Assembly (NCBI RefSeq): GCF_020523825.1
Contig: NZ_JAJALK010000011.1
Location: 156,288-220,287, forward strand
DNA: 64,000 nt
Source of the DNA: Methylobacterium brachiatum
Lineage (GTDB): Bacteria > Pseudomonadota > Alphaproteobacteria > Rhizobiales > Beijerinckiaceae
Direction of reading: 5' to 3'
A program made the position numbers and the translations under genes. The first letter of the stretch is position 1. Each line of letters opens with the position of its first letter. The notes under the pieces were generated by a model. The model searched no databases. It was not told the DNA's origin and saw nothing but the letters and a program-made list of their open reading frames with translations. Shown piece by piece: positions 9,030-19,447 of this stretch.

Positions 9030-9389
9030 ATGGATGAGTCGCAAGCCCTCGCGGCCTTCATGGCCCTGGGCCAGGAGCACCGGTTGCGGGCGCTCCGGGC
9101 GCTGGTGAAGGCCGGCCCGGACGGCATGGCCTCGGGCGCCCTGGCCGCCGCCATCGGGGTCTCCGCCTCCACCATCTCCTTCCATCTGAAGGAGCTGCAG
9201 CAGGCGGGACTGATCGGGTCCCGGCGGGCGGGGCGCTCGATCATCTACAGCGTCGCCTACCCGGTCCTATCCGGGCTGGTCGAATTTCTCATGACGGATT
9301 GCTGCCAGGGTCACCCGGAGGTCTGCGCGCCGGCGCTGGCCGCCCTGTCGGCCTGCGGCCCCAACACGAAGGACGTGGACCATGCCTGA
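9030..9389 (+). CDS. arsR: ArsR-family arsenite-responsive repressor
   Basis: Winged-helix repressor of 119 residues. The recognition helix region is ALAAAIGVSASTISFHLKEL and the wing is SRRAGRSIIYSV. Candidate arsenite ligands are C-terminal: C91, C92 and C99 in the segment DCCQGHPEVC. This resembles the ArsR type with ligands near the C-terminus rather than the CxC-in-helix type. ATG 9030 is chosen because the upstream TTG at 9012 would place coding sequence beside the operator. It overlaps arsC by eight bases, and the operon continues into arsB and an MFS gene. Confidence 0.93.
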   Translation: MDESQALAAFMALGQEHRLRALRALVKAGPDGMASGALAAAIGVSASTISFHLKELQQAGLIGSRRAGRSIIYSVAYPVLSGLVEFLMTDCCQGHPEVCAPALAALSACGPNTKDVDHA

Positions 9390-9822
9390 TCGCGCCATCG
9401 ACGTGGTGATCTACCACAACCCGGATTGCGGCACCTCGCGCAACACCCTGGCGATGATTCGCAACGCCGGCATCGAGCCCCACGTCGTCGAGTACCTGAA
9501 GACCCCGCCCGCGCGGGCGCTGCTCAAGCAGCTCCTGGCCCGCGCCGGCCTCTCGGTGCGCGACGCCCTGCGCGAGAAGGGCACGCCCTACGCCGAACTC
9601 GGGCTGGGCGATCCCGCGCTCAGCGACGACCAGCTCCTCGACGCCATCGCGGCGCACCCGATCCTGCTCAACCGGCCGCTCGTGGTCAGCCCGAAGGGCG
9701 TCCGCCTGTGCCGGCCCTCCGAGGCGGTGCTCGAGCTGCTGCCCGCGCAGCAGGGCGATTTCGTCAAGGAGGATGGCGAGCCGGTCGTCGATGCGCAGGG
9801 CCGCCGCGTCGGGCTGGCCTGA
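9382..9822 (+). CDS. arsC: glutaredoxin-dependent arsenate reductase ArsC
   Basis: Reduces arsenate to arsenite for export. The 146-residue protein has the N-terminal YHNPDCGTSRNT loop with the catalytic C16. The HPILLNRPLVVSPKGVRLCRP block follows, with the conserved arginines that hold the arsenate-cysteine adduct. It belongs to the E. coli R773 ArsC (glutaredoxin/GSH) family rather than the low-molecular-weight phosphatase family. It starts inside the end of arsR, so translation is coupled. Confidence 0.95.
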   Translation: MPDRAIDVVIYHNPDCGTSRNTLAMIRNAGIEPHVVEYLKTPPARALLKQLLARAGLSVRDALREKGTPYAELGLGDPALSDDQLLDAIAAHPILLNRPLVVSPKGVRLCRPSEAVLELLPAQQGDFVKEDGEPVVDAQGRRVGLA

Positions 9823-9849
9823 GCCGCTGCGGACGAGACTCGCACAAGC

Positions 9850-11145
9850 ATGCTCGCGCTCGCCATCTTCGCCGTCACCCTGGTCTTCGTCATCTGGCAG
9901 CCCGGGGGATTCGGGATCGGCTGGAGCGCCCTGATCGGCGCGGGCGTCGCCCTGGCCACGGGGGTCATCCAGCCGGCCGACGTGCCGGTGGTCTGGCACA
10001 TCGTGTGGGACGCGACCTTCACGTTCGTCGCCCTGATCATCATCTCGCTGCTGCTCGACGAGGCCGGGTTCTTCCACTGGGCGGCGCTGCATGTCGCGCG
10101 CTGGGGCGGCGGACGGGGCCGCCGTCTGTTCCCCCTGGTCGTCGTGCTCGGCGCCGCCATCGCGGCGGTGTTCGCCAATGACGGCGCCGCCCTGCTGCTG
10201 ACGCCGATCGTGCTGGCGATCCTGCTCAAGCTCGACTTCAAGCCTCAGGCGGCTCTGGCCTTCATCATCGCCTGCGGCTTCGTGGCGGATTCCACCAGCC
10301 TGCCGCTGGTCATCTCCAACCTCGTCAACATCGTCTCCGCCAACGTCTTCGACCTGAGCTTCGGGCGCTACGCCGCCGTGATGGTGCCGGTCGACCTGGT
10401 CTCGCTGGCGGCGACCCTGGCGGTGCTGGGTCTCTATTTCCGCCGCGCCGTGCCGGCCGCCTACCCGGTCGGCAGGCTGGAGCCGCCCCGCGAGGCGATC
10501 CGCGACCCGCTCCTGTTCCGGGCGGCGTTCCCGCTGCTCGGGCTGCTGCTCGTCGCCTATTTCGTCACGGCGCCGTTCGGGGTCCCGGTCTCGGTCGTGA
10601 CCTGCGCGGGCGCGGCCCTGATGCTGGTACTGGCCCGGCGCGGCGGCCGCATCCCGATCCGGACGGTGCTGGCCGGCGCGCCCTGGCAGATCGTGCTGTT
10701 CAGCCTCGGCATGTATCTCGTCGTCTACGGCCTCAAGAATGCCGGCCTGACCGACGGGCTGGCGCGCGGTCTCGTCTGGCTCACCGGCTACGGGCCGGTA
10801 GCGGCCGCCGTCGGGGCCGGCTTCGGAGCCGCGATCCTGTCCTCGGTCATGAACAACATGCCGAGCGTGCTGATCGGCGCCCTGGCGATCCAGCAGGCCC
10901 CGGATCTCGCGCCGCTGATGCGCGAGCTCCTGGTCTACGCCAACGTCATCGGGTGCGACCTCGGACCGAAATTCACCCCCATCGGCAGCCTCGCGACGCT
11001 GCTCTGGCTGCACGTCCTGGCCAGCAAGGGCTACCGGATCGGCTGGGGCCAGTACATGCGGGTCGGCCTGGTGATCACCGTGCCGGTGCTGCTGGCTGCG
11101 CTGCTGGCCCTGGCTCTGTGGTTGCCGCTGCTCGGACCCAGCTGA
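9850..11145 (+). CDS. arsB: arsenite efflux permease ArsB
   Basis: Inner-membrane arsenite/proton antiporter of 431 residues. About 11 to 12 hydrophobic segments run along its length. The signature stretch VFANDGAALLLTPIVLAI and the ADSTSLPLVISNLVNIVSAN motif are typical of the ArsB/NhaD-like ion transporter superfamily. A second repeat has SVMNNMPSVLIGALAIQ and CDLGPKFTPIGSLATLLW. No arsA follows, so it probably works as a secondary carrier. It lies 27 bases downstream of arsC. Confidence 0.95.
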   Translation: MLALAIFAVTLVFVIWQPGGFGIGWSALIGAGVALATGVIQPADVPVVWHIVWDATFTFVALIIISLLLDEAGFFHWAALHVARWGGGRGRRLFPLVVVLGAAIAAVFANDGAALLLTPIVLAILLKLDFKPQAALAFIIACGFVADSTSLPLVISNLVNIVSANVFDLSFGRYAAVMVPVDLVSLAATLAVLGLYFRRAVPAAYPVGRLEPPREAIRDPLLFRAAFPLLGLLLVAYFVTAPFGVPVSVVTCAGAALMLVLARRGGRIPIRTVLAGAPWQIVLFSLGMYLVVYGLKNAGLTDGLARGLVWLTGYGPVAAAVGAGFGAAILSSVMNNMPSVLIGALAIQQAPDLAPLMRELLVYANVIGCDLGPKFTPIGSLATLLWLHVLASKGYRIGWGQYMRVGLVITVPVLLAALLALALWLPLLGPS

Positions 11146-11149
11146 TCCG

Positions 11150-12337
11150 ATGGCCGATCGGACCCGTCGCTGGCCGGTGATCTCAGCCCTCGGCGTGGTC
11201 CAGATCCTCGCCTGGGGCTCCTCCTTCTACATTCCCGCCGTGCTGGCGGAGCCGATCGCCCGGGACACGGGCTGGCCGCTCGCCTGGATCGTCGGCGGCT
11301 TGTCCCTCGGCCTGCTGGTCGCGGCCTTCGCGTCGCCGCGGGTCGGCGCCGTCATCCAGAGGCGCGGGGGACGGCCGGTCCTGGCGGCGGCGGCCCTGCT
11401 GCTCGCCGCCGGGCTCGCGGTGCTCGGCCTCGCCCCCACGCTCCCGGTCTTCCTCGGCGGCTGGCTGATCCTCGGCCTCGGCATGGGCTGCGGCCTGTAC
11501 GATCCCGCCTACGCCACCCTCGGCCGGCTCTACGGCGCCGAGGCGCGCTCGGCGATCACCGCCCTCACCCTGATCGGCGGCTTCGCCAGCACCTTGTGCT
11601 GGCCGCTCTCGGCCTTCCTGGTCGCCCATCTCGGCTGGCGGGGGACGTGCTTCGCCTATGCCGGCCTGCACCTCGCGGTGACGCTGCCGCTCGTCCTCGT
11701 CCTGATCCCCTCGGCCCCGCCCCTGGCGATAGCGGCGACCGGGCGGGTGCGGCCGGTCGCGCCGCTGGCGCCCTGGCAGGCGCAGGCCTTCCTGCTGATG
11801 GCGGGCGTGCTGGTGCTCGGCGGCACCATCATGGCGCTGGTCTCGGTGCACCTGCTGACCCTGCTCCAGGCCCGGGGCGAGACGCTGGCGGCCGCAGTCG
11901 CCTATGGCGGGCTGATCGGGCCGTCGCAGGTCGGGGCGCGGCTGATCGAGATCGCCAACCGGGGCCGGCACCACCCGCTCTGGACCCTGACCGCCGCTTT
12001 CGTGCTGGTCGCCCTCGGGCTGCTGCTCCTGGCCGCGCACGGGCCGGTGATCGGCCTCGCCCTGGCCGTCTACGGAGCCGGCAACGGGGTCTACTCGATC
12101 GCGCGGGGCACCGTGCCCCTCGTGCTGTTCGGACCGGAGCGCTATGCGGGGCTCGTCGGCCGGCTGGCCCGGCCGGGCTTGGTCGCCCAGGCGCTCGCGC
12201 CGCCGCTCGGCGCGTTCCTGCTGGTGCGGATCGGGCCCGACGCCCTGTGGGGCCTGCTGGCGCTGCTCGCCGCGATCAACCTCGTTCTGATCGGCGGGTT
12301 GTGGCGCATGAAGGGCATCGCCGCCACATCGTCCTGA
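11150..12337 (+). CDS. MFS transporter at the end of the ars operon
   Basis: A 395-residue major facilitator protein with about 12 predicted membrane segments, for example SALGVVQILAWGSSFYIPAVL near the start. The cytoplasmic loop SPRVGAVIQRRGGRPVL after helix 2 matches MFS motif A. It starts four bases after arsB, so it belongs to the ars operon. Arsenic-linked MFS exporters of the ArsK and ArsJ types are known. ArsJ normally pairs with a GAPDH gene, which is absent here. An ArsK-like or organoarsenical role is inference; the substrate cannot be read from the sequence. Confidence 0.8.
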   Translation: MADRTRRWPVISALGVVQILAWGSSFYIPAVLAEPIARDTGWPLAWIVGGLSLGLLVAAFASPRVGAVIQRRGGRPVLAAAALLLAAGLAVLGLAPTLPVFLGGWLILGLGMGCGLYDPAYATLGRLYGAEARSAITALTLIGGFASTLCWPLSAFLVAHLGWRGTCFAYAGLHLAVTLPLVLVLIPSAPPLAIAATGRVRPVAPLAPWQAQAFLLMAGVLVLGGTIMALVSVHLLTLLQARGETLAAAVAYGGLIGPSQVGARLIEIANRGRHHPLWTLTAAFVLVALGLLLLAAHGPVIGLALAVYGAGNGVYSIARGTVPLVLFGPERYAGLVGRLARPGLVAQALAPPLGAFLLVRIGPDALWGLLALLAAINLVLIGGLWRMKGIAATSS

Positions 12338-12447
12338 CCCCGGGCCCGCCGCGCCTTTCCGATCCGTGATCCGAGCTGCGCGCCCGCGTTGCGCCGGGCC
12401 GCGCGAGGGACCAGAACGGGCCGAACCCGATCCGGAGAGAGAGCCGA

Positions 12448-15069
12448 ATGCGCACCGAGACGCCGCCGCTGATCCGCCTGGAGGAATACCGGCCGAGCGA
12501 CTACCTGATCGACCGCGTCGATCTCGACATCCGCCTCGACCCGCACGCCACCCGGATCGACGCGACCCTGGCCCTGCGTCCGAACCCGGCGGGGCGCGCC
12601 GGCGCGCCGCTGCATCTCGACGGCGACGACCTTCGCCTGGTCTCGGCGGATCTCGACGGCGCGGCGCTCGCCGCGGATTCTTACACCGCGACCCCGTCGG
12701 GCCTCACCCTGCACGCCCCGCCCCAGCAGCCGTTCACTTTACGCCTCGTCACCGAGGTCGATCCGACCGCCAACACCAAGCTGATGGGCCTCTACCGCTC
12801 GAGCGGGGTCTATTGCACCCAGTGCGAGGCCGACGGCTTCCGCCGGATCACCTATTTCCTCGACCGCCCCGACGTGATGGCAATCTACACCACCCGCATC
12901 GAAGCGGACCGGACCGAGGCGCCGGTGCTGCTCGGCAACGGCAACCTGGTCGAATCCGGCCCCGCCGGGGCCGATCGGCACTTCGCGATCTGGCACGACC
13001 CGCATCCGAAGCCCGCCTACCTGTTCGCGCTGGTGGGCGGCCGGCTCGGCAAGGTCGAGACCAACTTCACCACCCAGGAGGGACGCGCCGTCACCTGCGC
13101 GGTCTATGTCGAGCCCGGCAAGGAGGCCCGCGCCGACTACGCCCTCGATGCCGTGATCCGTTCAATGAGGTGGGACGAGACCGCCTTCGGTCGCGCCTAC
13201 GACCTCGACGTATTCAACGTCGTCGCCGTGTCCGACTTCAACATGGGCGCCATGGAGAATAAGGGCCTCAACATCTTCAACGACAAATACGTTCTGGCGA
13301 GCCCCGAGACTGCGACCGACGGGGATTACGCGGCGATCGAGGCGATCATCGCCCACGAGTATTTCCACAACTGGTCGGGCAACCGGGTCACCTGCCGGGA
13401 CTGGTTCCAGCTCTGCCTCAAGGAAGGGCTGACGGTCTTCCGCGACCAGGAATTCTCGTCCGACATGCGCTCCCGGCCGGTCCACCGGATCTCCGAGGTC
13501 CGGTCCCTGCGGGCGCGCCAGTTCCCTGAGGATGCCGGCCCCTTGCGCCATCCGGTGCGGCCGCGGGCCTATGCCGAGATCAACAACTTCTACACGGCGA
13601 CCGTCTACGACAAGGGTGCCGAGATCGTCCGGATGCTGCGGACGCTGATCGGCCCGGAGGCGTTCCGGGCCGGCATGGACCGCTACTTCGCCGACAATGA
13701 CGGCCGCGCCGCCACGGTGGAGGACTTCCTGGCCGCCTTCGCCACCGTGACCGGGCGCGACCTCTCGGCCTTCGCCCGCTGGTACGAGCGGCCCGGCACG
13801 CCGCGCCTGTCCGTCGCCATGGCCTACGATCCGCAGGCCGCCCGCTGCACCCTGCGCTTCACTCAGAGCCTGCCCGGCGAGACCGGCCCCGACGCCCCGC
13901 CCCTGGTGATCCCGGTGGCGCTCGGCCTCGTCGGCGCTGCGGGGCCGCTCACGAACGCCACCTGCCCGGATGTCCGGAACGGGGTCTATGTCCTCGACCG
14001 TGCCGAGGCCGAGATCGTGTTCGAGCAGGTCACCGAGGAGCCGGTGCCCTCGCTCCTGCGCGACTTCTCGGCCCCGGTGCGGCTCGAGTTCGACCTCACC
14101 GACGCCCAGCGCATGCGGCTGCTGGCGCAGGACAGCGACCCGTTCAACCGCTGGCAGGCGGCCCAGGACGTTGCCCTGCGGCTGATCCTCGACCCCGATC
14201 CCGCCCGGGCCGACGCCTTCGCGGAGGCGCTCGGGCGCTTCCTCGACGGCGAAGCCCTGGCCGACCCGGCCTTCGCGGCCCTGGTCGTCACCCTGCCGAG
14301 CGAGGGCGAGGCCGCCGATTCCCTGTCCGCCGACGTCGATCCCGACGCGATCCACCGGGCGCGGTTCGACCTGCGGGCACGCCTCGGCCGGACCCTGCGG
14401 CCGCGCCTGGAGCGGCTCGACGCCGCCCTCGCCCCGGCCGACGGCGCGGCCTACAGCCCCGACGCGGCCTCGGCCGGGCGCCGGTCCCTGCGCAACGCCG
14501 CCCTCGACCTGATCGCCGCGGGCGATCCCGAGGCCGGGACGCAGCGTGCGGCCGAGCGCCTGGCGAACGCTACCAACATGACCGACCGGCTGGCGGCGCT
14601 CGGTACCCTGGCGCTGATCCCCGGTCAGGCTCGGGAGGACGCGCTGGCGGGCTTCGCGGAGCGCTTCGCCGACGAGCCGCTGGTCCTCGACAAGTGGTTC
14701 GCGATCCAGGCGCAGATCCCCGAGCCCGGCACCCTGGAGCGAATCACCCGGCTGAAAGCGCACCCGGCCTTCACCATGACCAACCCGAATCGGGTGCGCG
14801 CGCTGATCGGAACCTTGGCGTTCGGCAACCCGACGCAGTTCGCACGGGCCGACGGCGCCGGATTTTCCCTCGTCGCCGACACGGTCGCGGCGCTGGATTC
14901 GACCAACCCACAGGTTGCCGCGCGCCTGCTGACGGCCTTCGGATCCTGGCGTCGGCTGGAAAAATCGCGGGCCGCGAAAGCCGGCGAAATGCTTAATCGG
15001 ATCAAGGCGATCCCGGGCCTGTCGCGGGACACGGCCGACATCGTCGCACGCACCCTGGGAGGTGGCTAA
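12448..15069 (+). CDS. pepN: aminopeptidase N (M1 zinc metallopeptidase)
   Basis: Broad-specificity cytoplasmic aminopeptidase of 873 residues. The substrate-anchoring GAMENKGLN motif precedes the zinc site H303-E304-x-x-H307 (HEYFHNWSGN), with the third ligand at E326 (LKEGLTVFRDQEFS). The C-terminal helical domain has the usual PepN length. A strong GGAG ribosome site sits at 12432, ahead of ATG 12448. It follows the ars operon by 110 bases in the same direction but is probably an independent housekeeping gene. Confidence 0.97.
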   Translation: MRTETPPLIRLEEYRPSDYLIDRVDLDIRLDPHATRIDATLALRPNPAGRAGAPLHLDGDDLRLVSADLDGAALAADSYTATPSGLTLHAPPQQPFTLRLVTEVDPTANTKLMGLYRSSGVYCTQCEADGFRRITYFLDRPDVMAIYTTRIEADRTEAPVLLGNGNLVESGPAGADRHFAIWHDPHPKPAYLFALVGGRLGKVETNFTTQEGRAVTCAVYVEPGKEARADYALDAVIRSMRWDETAFGRAYDLDVFNVVAVSDFNMGAMENKGLNIFNDKYVLASPETATDGDYAAIEAIIAHEYFHNWSGNRVTCRDWFQLCLKEGLTVFRDQEFSSDMRSRPVHRISEVRSLRARQFPEDAGPLRHPVRPRAYAEINNFYTATVYDKGAEIVRMLRTLIGPEAFRAGMDRYFADNDGRAATVEDFLAAFATVTGRDLSAFARWYERPGTPRLSVAMAYDPQAARCTLRFTQSLPGETGPDAPPLVIPVALGLVGAAGPLTNATCPDVRNGVYVLDRAEAEIVFEQVTEEPVPSLLRDFSAPVRLEFDLTDAQRMRLLAQDSDPFNRWQAAQDVALRLILDPDPARADAFAEALGRFLDGEALADPAFAALVVTLPSEGEAADSLSADVDPDAIHRARFDLRARLGRTLRPRLERLDAALAPADGAAYSPDAASAGRRSLRNAALDLIAAGDPEAGTQRAAERLANATNMTDRLAALGTLALIPGQAREDALAGFAERFADEPLVLDKWFAIQAQIPEPGTLERITRLKAHPAFTMTNPNRVRALIGTLAFGNPTQFARADGAGFSLVADTVAALDSTNPQVAARLLTAFGSWRRLEKSRAAKAGEMLNRIKAIPGLSRDTADIVARTLGGG

Positions 15070-15159
15070 GTACCTGAACTTGCGGTAGAAATCGATTCTC
15101 TCGCCGAGTCGCAACCCATCGGGTCCGTCAAGGCCGAATGGTAAAAAATCCGTGGACAA

Positions 15160-15203
15160 GCGCCCCTCGAAGATGGTTCTATCCCGTCAGATTCGAGGGG
15201 CGC
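15160..15203. repeat. 11-base inverted repeat upstream of the histidine kinase
   Basis: GCGCCCCTCGA at 15160-15170 and TCGAGGGGCGC at 15193-15203 pair perfectly across a 22-base loop, about 45 bases before the kinase start. There is no T-run on the plus strand, so it is not a classical terminator for pepN. It could be a 5' leader hairpin of the kinase transcript or an operator. Confidence 0.5.
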
Positions 15204-15248
15204 GAGACGCCACGGACGGATCGCAGTTCCCTTGGGTGAGGTTCGGCC

Positions 15249-17591
<2,343 letters not shown>

Positions 17592-17604
17592 GCCGGTCGC
17601 CCAT

Positions 17605-17859
17605 TCACCGGCGCGGATCGAGACCGCCCAGACGCGCCAGCCGACCCTGCTCCACCTGCCAGCGCGCATCCGCCACCGCCCGGGAGAGACGCCGGATCCG
17701 CCAGCGCCGGTAAAGCGTCAGGAGAGCAGGGCCGCCGAGCCCGGCCTGATGATGGCGCAGGCGTCGCAGCAAATCCGGCAGTACCGACGCCGCCGCATCG
17801 GCGGTGGCGATCTCGATCGCCCGCAATTCGGCCCGCAACCCGGACTTCCAATCCTCCAT
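17605..17859 (-). CDS. small hypothetical protein
   Basis: An 84-residue basic, helix-prone protein (MEDWKSGLRAELRAIEIATA...) with arginine-rich stretches such as YRRWRIRRLSRAVADARWQ. No membrane segment, signal peptide or recognised domain. Its stop is 14 bases from the convergent end of the histidine kinase. It fills an otherwise empty gap and has high GC at third positions, which supports it as a gene, but the ribosome site is weak. Function unknown. Confidence 0.5.
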   Translation of the reverse strand: MEDWKSGLRAELRAIEIATADAAASVLPDLLRRLRHHQAGLGGPALLTLYRRWRIRRLSRAVADARWQVEQGRLARLGGLDPRR

Positions 17860-18010
17860 GGCGACCCGGGCCCCCGCGGCGAGGAATCGTCCGGGCCGGC
17901 GGTTTGAGATCCCCCCGCGACACGGATGCGCCCCCGAGAACGCGCGTCGCGCACCGGCGTTTCCCCTTCAGAGGATCCGCCCGGCGGATCACCATGGAAA
18001 GAGACGATCG

Positions 18011-18295
18011 ATGCGCTCCAGGACCACGCTCCGCTTCACCCTCGCGGCCCTGCTCGGGCTGGCCGCGGCCCCGGCTCTGGCGCAGAGCGTCGGCTACGCC
18101 ACCGGCTTTCCCGGCAAGGACCCGGCCGGCGACGAGGAGATCGGCTGGGGCCCGGCCTATCGTCCGGAGACGAGCTTCGCCCAGCCCGGCACGCCGCCCA
18201 CCCCCGGCCAGATCGCCGGCCGCGCCTATCGGGCCCGGACCGGACACGGCGTCTACGACCAGGTCCAGGGCGAGGGGCCGTACCGCAACCGGTAG
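18011..18295 (+). CDS. small secreted hypothetical protein
   Basis: A 94-residue protein with a clear Sec signal peptide: MRSRTTLRFTLAALLGLAAA, then PALAQ, so cleavage after ALA is expected near residue 24. The mature part is about 70 residues, rich in Gly, Pro and Tyr (YATGFPGKDPAGDEEIGW, GHGVYDQVQGEGPYRNR), without cysteines or a known domain. It is probably periplasmic. It is convergent with the GNAT-like gene, whose stop lies nine bases away. Function unknown. Confidence 0.75.
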   Translation: MRSRTTLRFTLAALLGLAAAPALAQSVGYATGFPGKDPAGDEEIGWGPAYRPETSFAQPGTPPTPGQIAGRAYRARTGHGVYDQVQGEGPYRNR

Positions 18296-18304
18296 GCGTC
18301 GGAT

Positions 18305-19447
18305 TCAGCGCCGCCGCAGAGCCCGCTTGGCCGCGGCGCGCGCCGCGTGCTCGAACCGAGCGAGCCGCAGGCGTCGCTCCAGGGACAGGGTGCGATCCCC
18401 CGGCGGCAAGGCGATGATCTCGGCGATACGGGTTCGCTCGCGGTAGAGGCTCTCCAGGGCCGAGCCGTCGAGCGTCGCCGAATCGAGCGTGTCCGCAAAG
18501 CCGGTCTCGTGGCAGGCGCGCACGATCTCCGCCTCCAAGAGCAGGCCGGGGGCGTGGCTGCGCAGGTCCTCGTCGTAGGCGGTCTTCAGGAGCGTCGCTC
18601 TGCCCCCACCGACCAGGGCCAGGCTGATCGCGATCGGCCGGCCGTCGAGCGTGAGGGCATCCGCCCGGACGCCGACGGGGCCGGGCCGTTCGGCGAAGAG
18701 AGCCCGGGCGAGTGCCGCCGTGTCCGGCCGGCAGGCCATGGCGGTGCCGGCCTGACCCTTCCAGCCCTTCCGCTCGAGGGCCAGGAAATCCGCCACACAC
18801 CGTGCCAGTTCCGGGCCGCCCGCGGCGCCGACATGGGCCACGGTGCCGGCCTCGGAGAGGCGGCGGGTGCGCCGACGCAGATCCTTGAACCGGGACCGGT
18901 TCGGGTGCCCGGCCAGGAACGCATCGTGATCGGCGCGTCGCACCATCAAAGGGCGCTCGAACGCCGTCACGATGCCGATGGCCCAGCCACGCGCCCGCAT
19001 CGCCGCGAGCATCTCGGGCACCGCCCCGTCTTCCGTCGGCAGGAGCGGCCAGCGCCAGGCCCGTCCGCCGGACGCCTGTTCCAGCCCGGCGACCAGGGCC
19101 TGGATCGCCGCCGCGCGGTCGGGTCCGTCGATCACCAGGGGCGCTGTGGCGGTCACCAAGGGTGACAGGAACGGCTGCGCCACCCGGCCGCCGAGGCCGG
19201 CGAGATCGCGCCGCAGCGTGAAGGGCAGGAGCGCGACCGGATCGCCGCCGCGGTGGACCGTGACGAAGCCGAGCGCCCCGGGCAGCAGCCCGGCTTCCCG
19301 ATGAGCTGCGACCGCGTGGTGCGTGTAGTGCGGGTGCGGGGCGGCGCTCGACGCGTACAGCGCGTCCCACGCCGCCGGCTCGGGCGCGTGGCCGATCGAG
19401 ACCGACAGGCCGGATGTCGTCCGCTTGGATTGCGCCACGGCGTTCAC
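18305..19447 (-). CDS. FemAB/CelD-like GNAT-fold acyltransferase
   Basis: A 380-residue cytoplasmic protein of the BioF2/CelD-like acetyltransferase group (Acetyltransf_6 type) that often accompanies exopolysaccharide genes. Family-like segments are ALLPFTLRRDL in the first half. In the second half are FLALERKGWKGQAGTAM, ADALTLDGRPIAISLALV and TAYDEDLRSHAPGLLLEAEI. The start is GTG 19445-19447, overlapping the flippase stop as GTGA. The pairing suggests it modifies or helps build the polysaccharide that the flippase moves; that is inference. The reading frame stays open far upstream, but that part is a shadow of the flippase gene. Confidence 0.8.
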   Translation of the reverse strand: MNAVAQSKRTTSGLSVSIGHAPEPAAWDALYASSAAPHPHYTHHAVAAHREAGLLPGALGFVTVHRGGDPVALLPFTLRRDLAGLGGRVAQPFLSPLVTATAPLVIDGPDRAAAIQALVAGLEQASGGRAWRWPLLPTEDGAVPEMLAAMRARGWAIGIVTAFERPLMVRRADHDAFLAGHPNRSRFKDLRRRTRRLSEAGTVAHVGAAGGPELARCVADFLALERKGWKGQAGTAMACRPDTAALARALFAERPGPVGVRADALTLDGRPIAISLALVGGGRATLLKTAYDEDLRSHAPGLLLEAEIVRACHETGFADTLDSATLDGSALESLYRERTRIAEIIALPPGDRTLSLERRLRLARFEHAARAAAKRALRRR

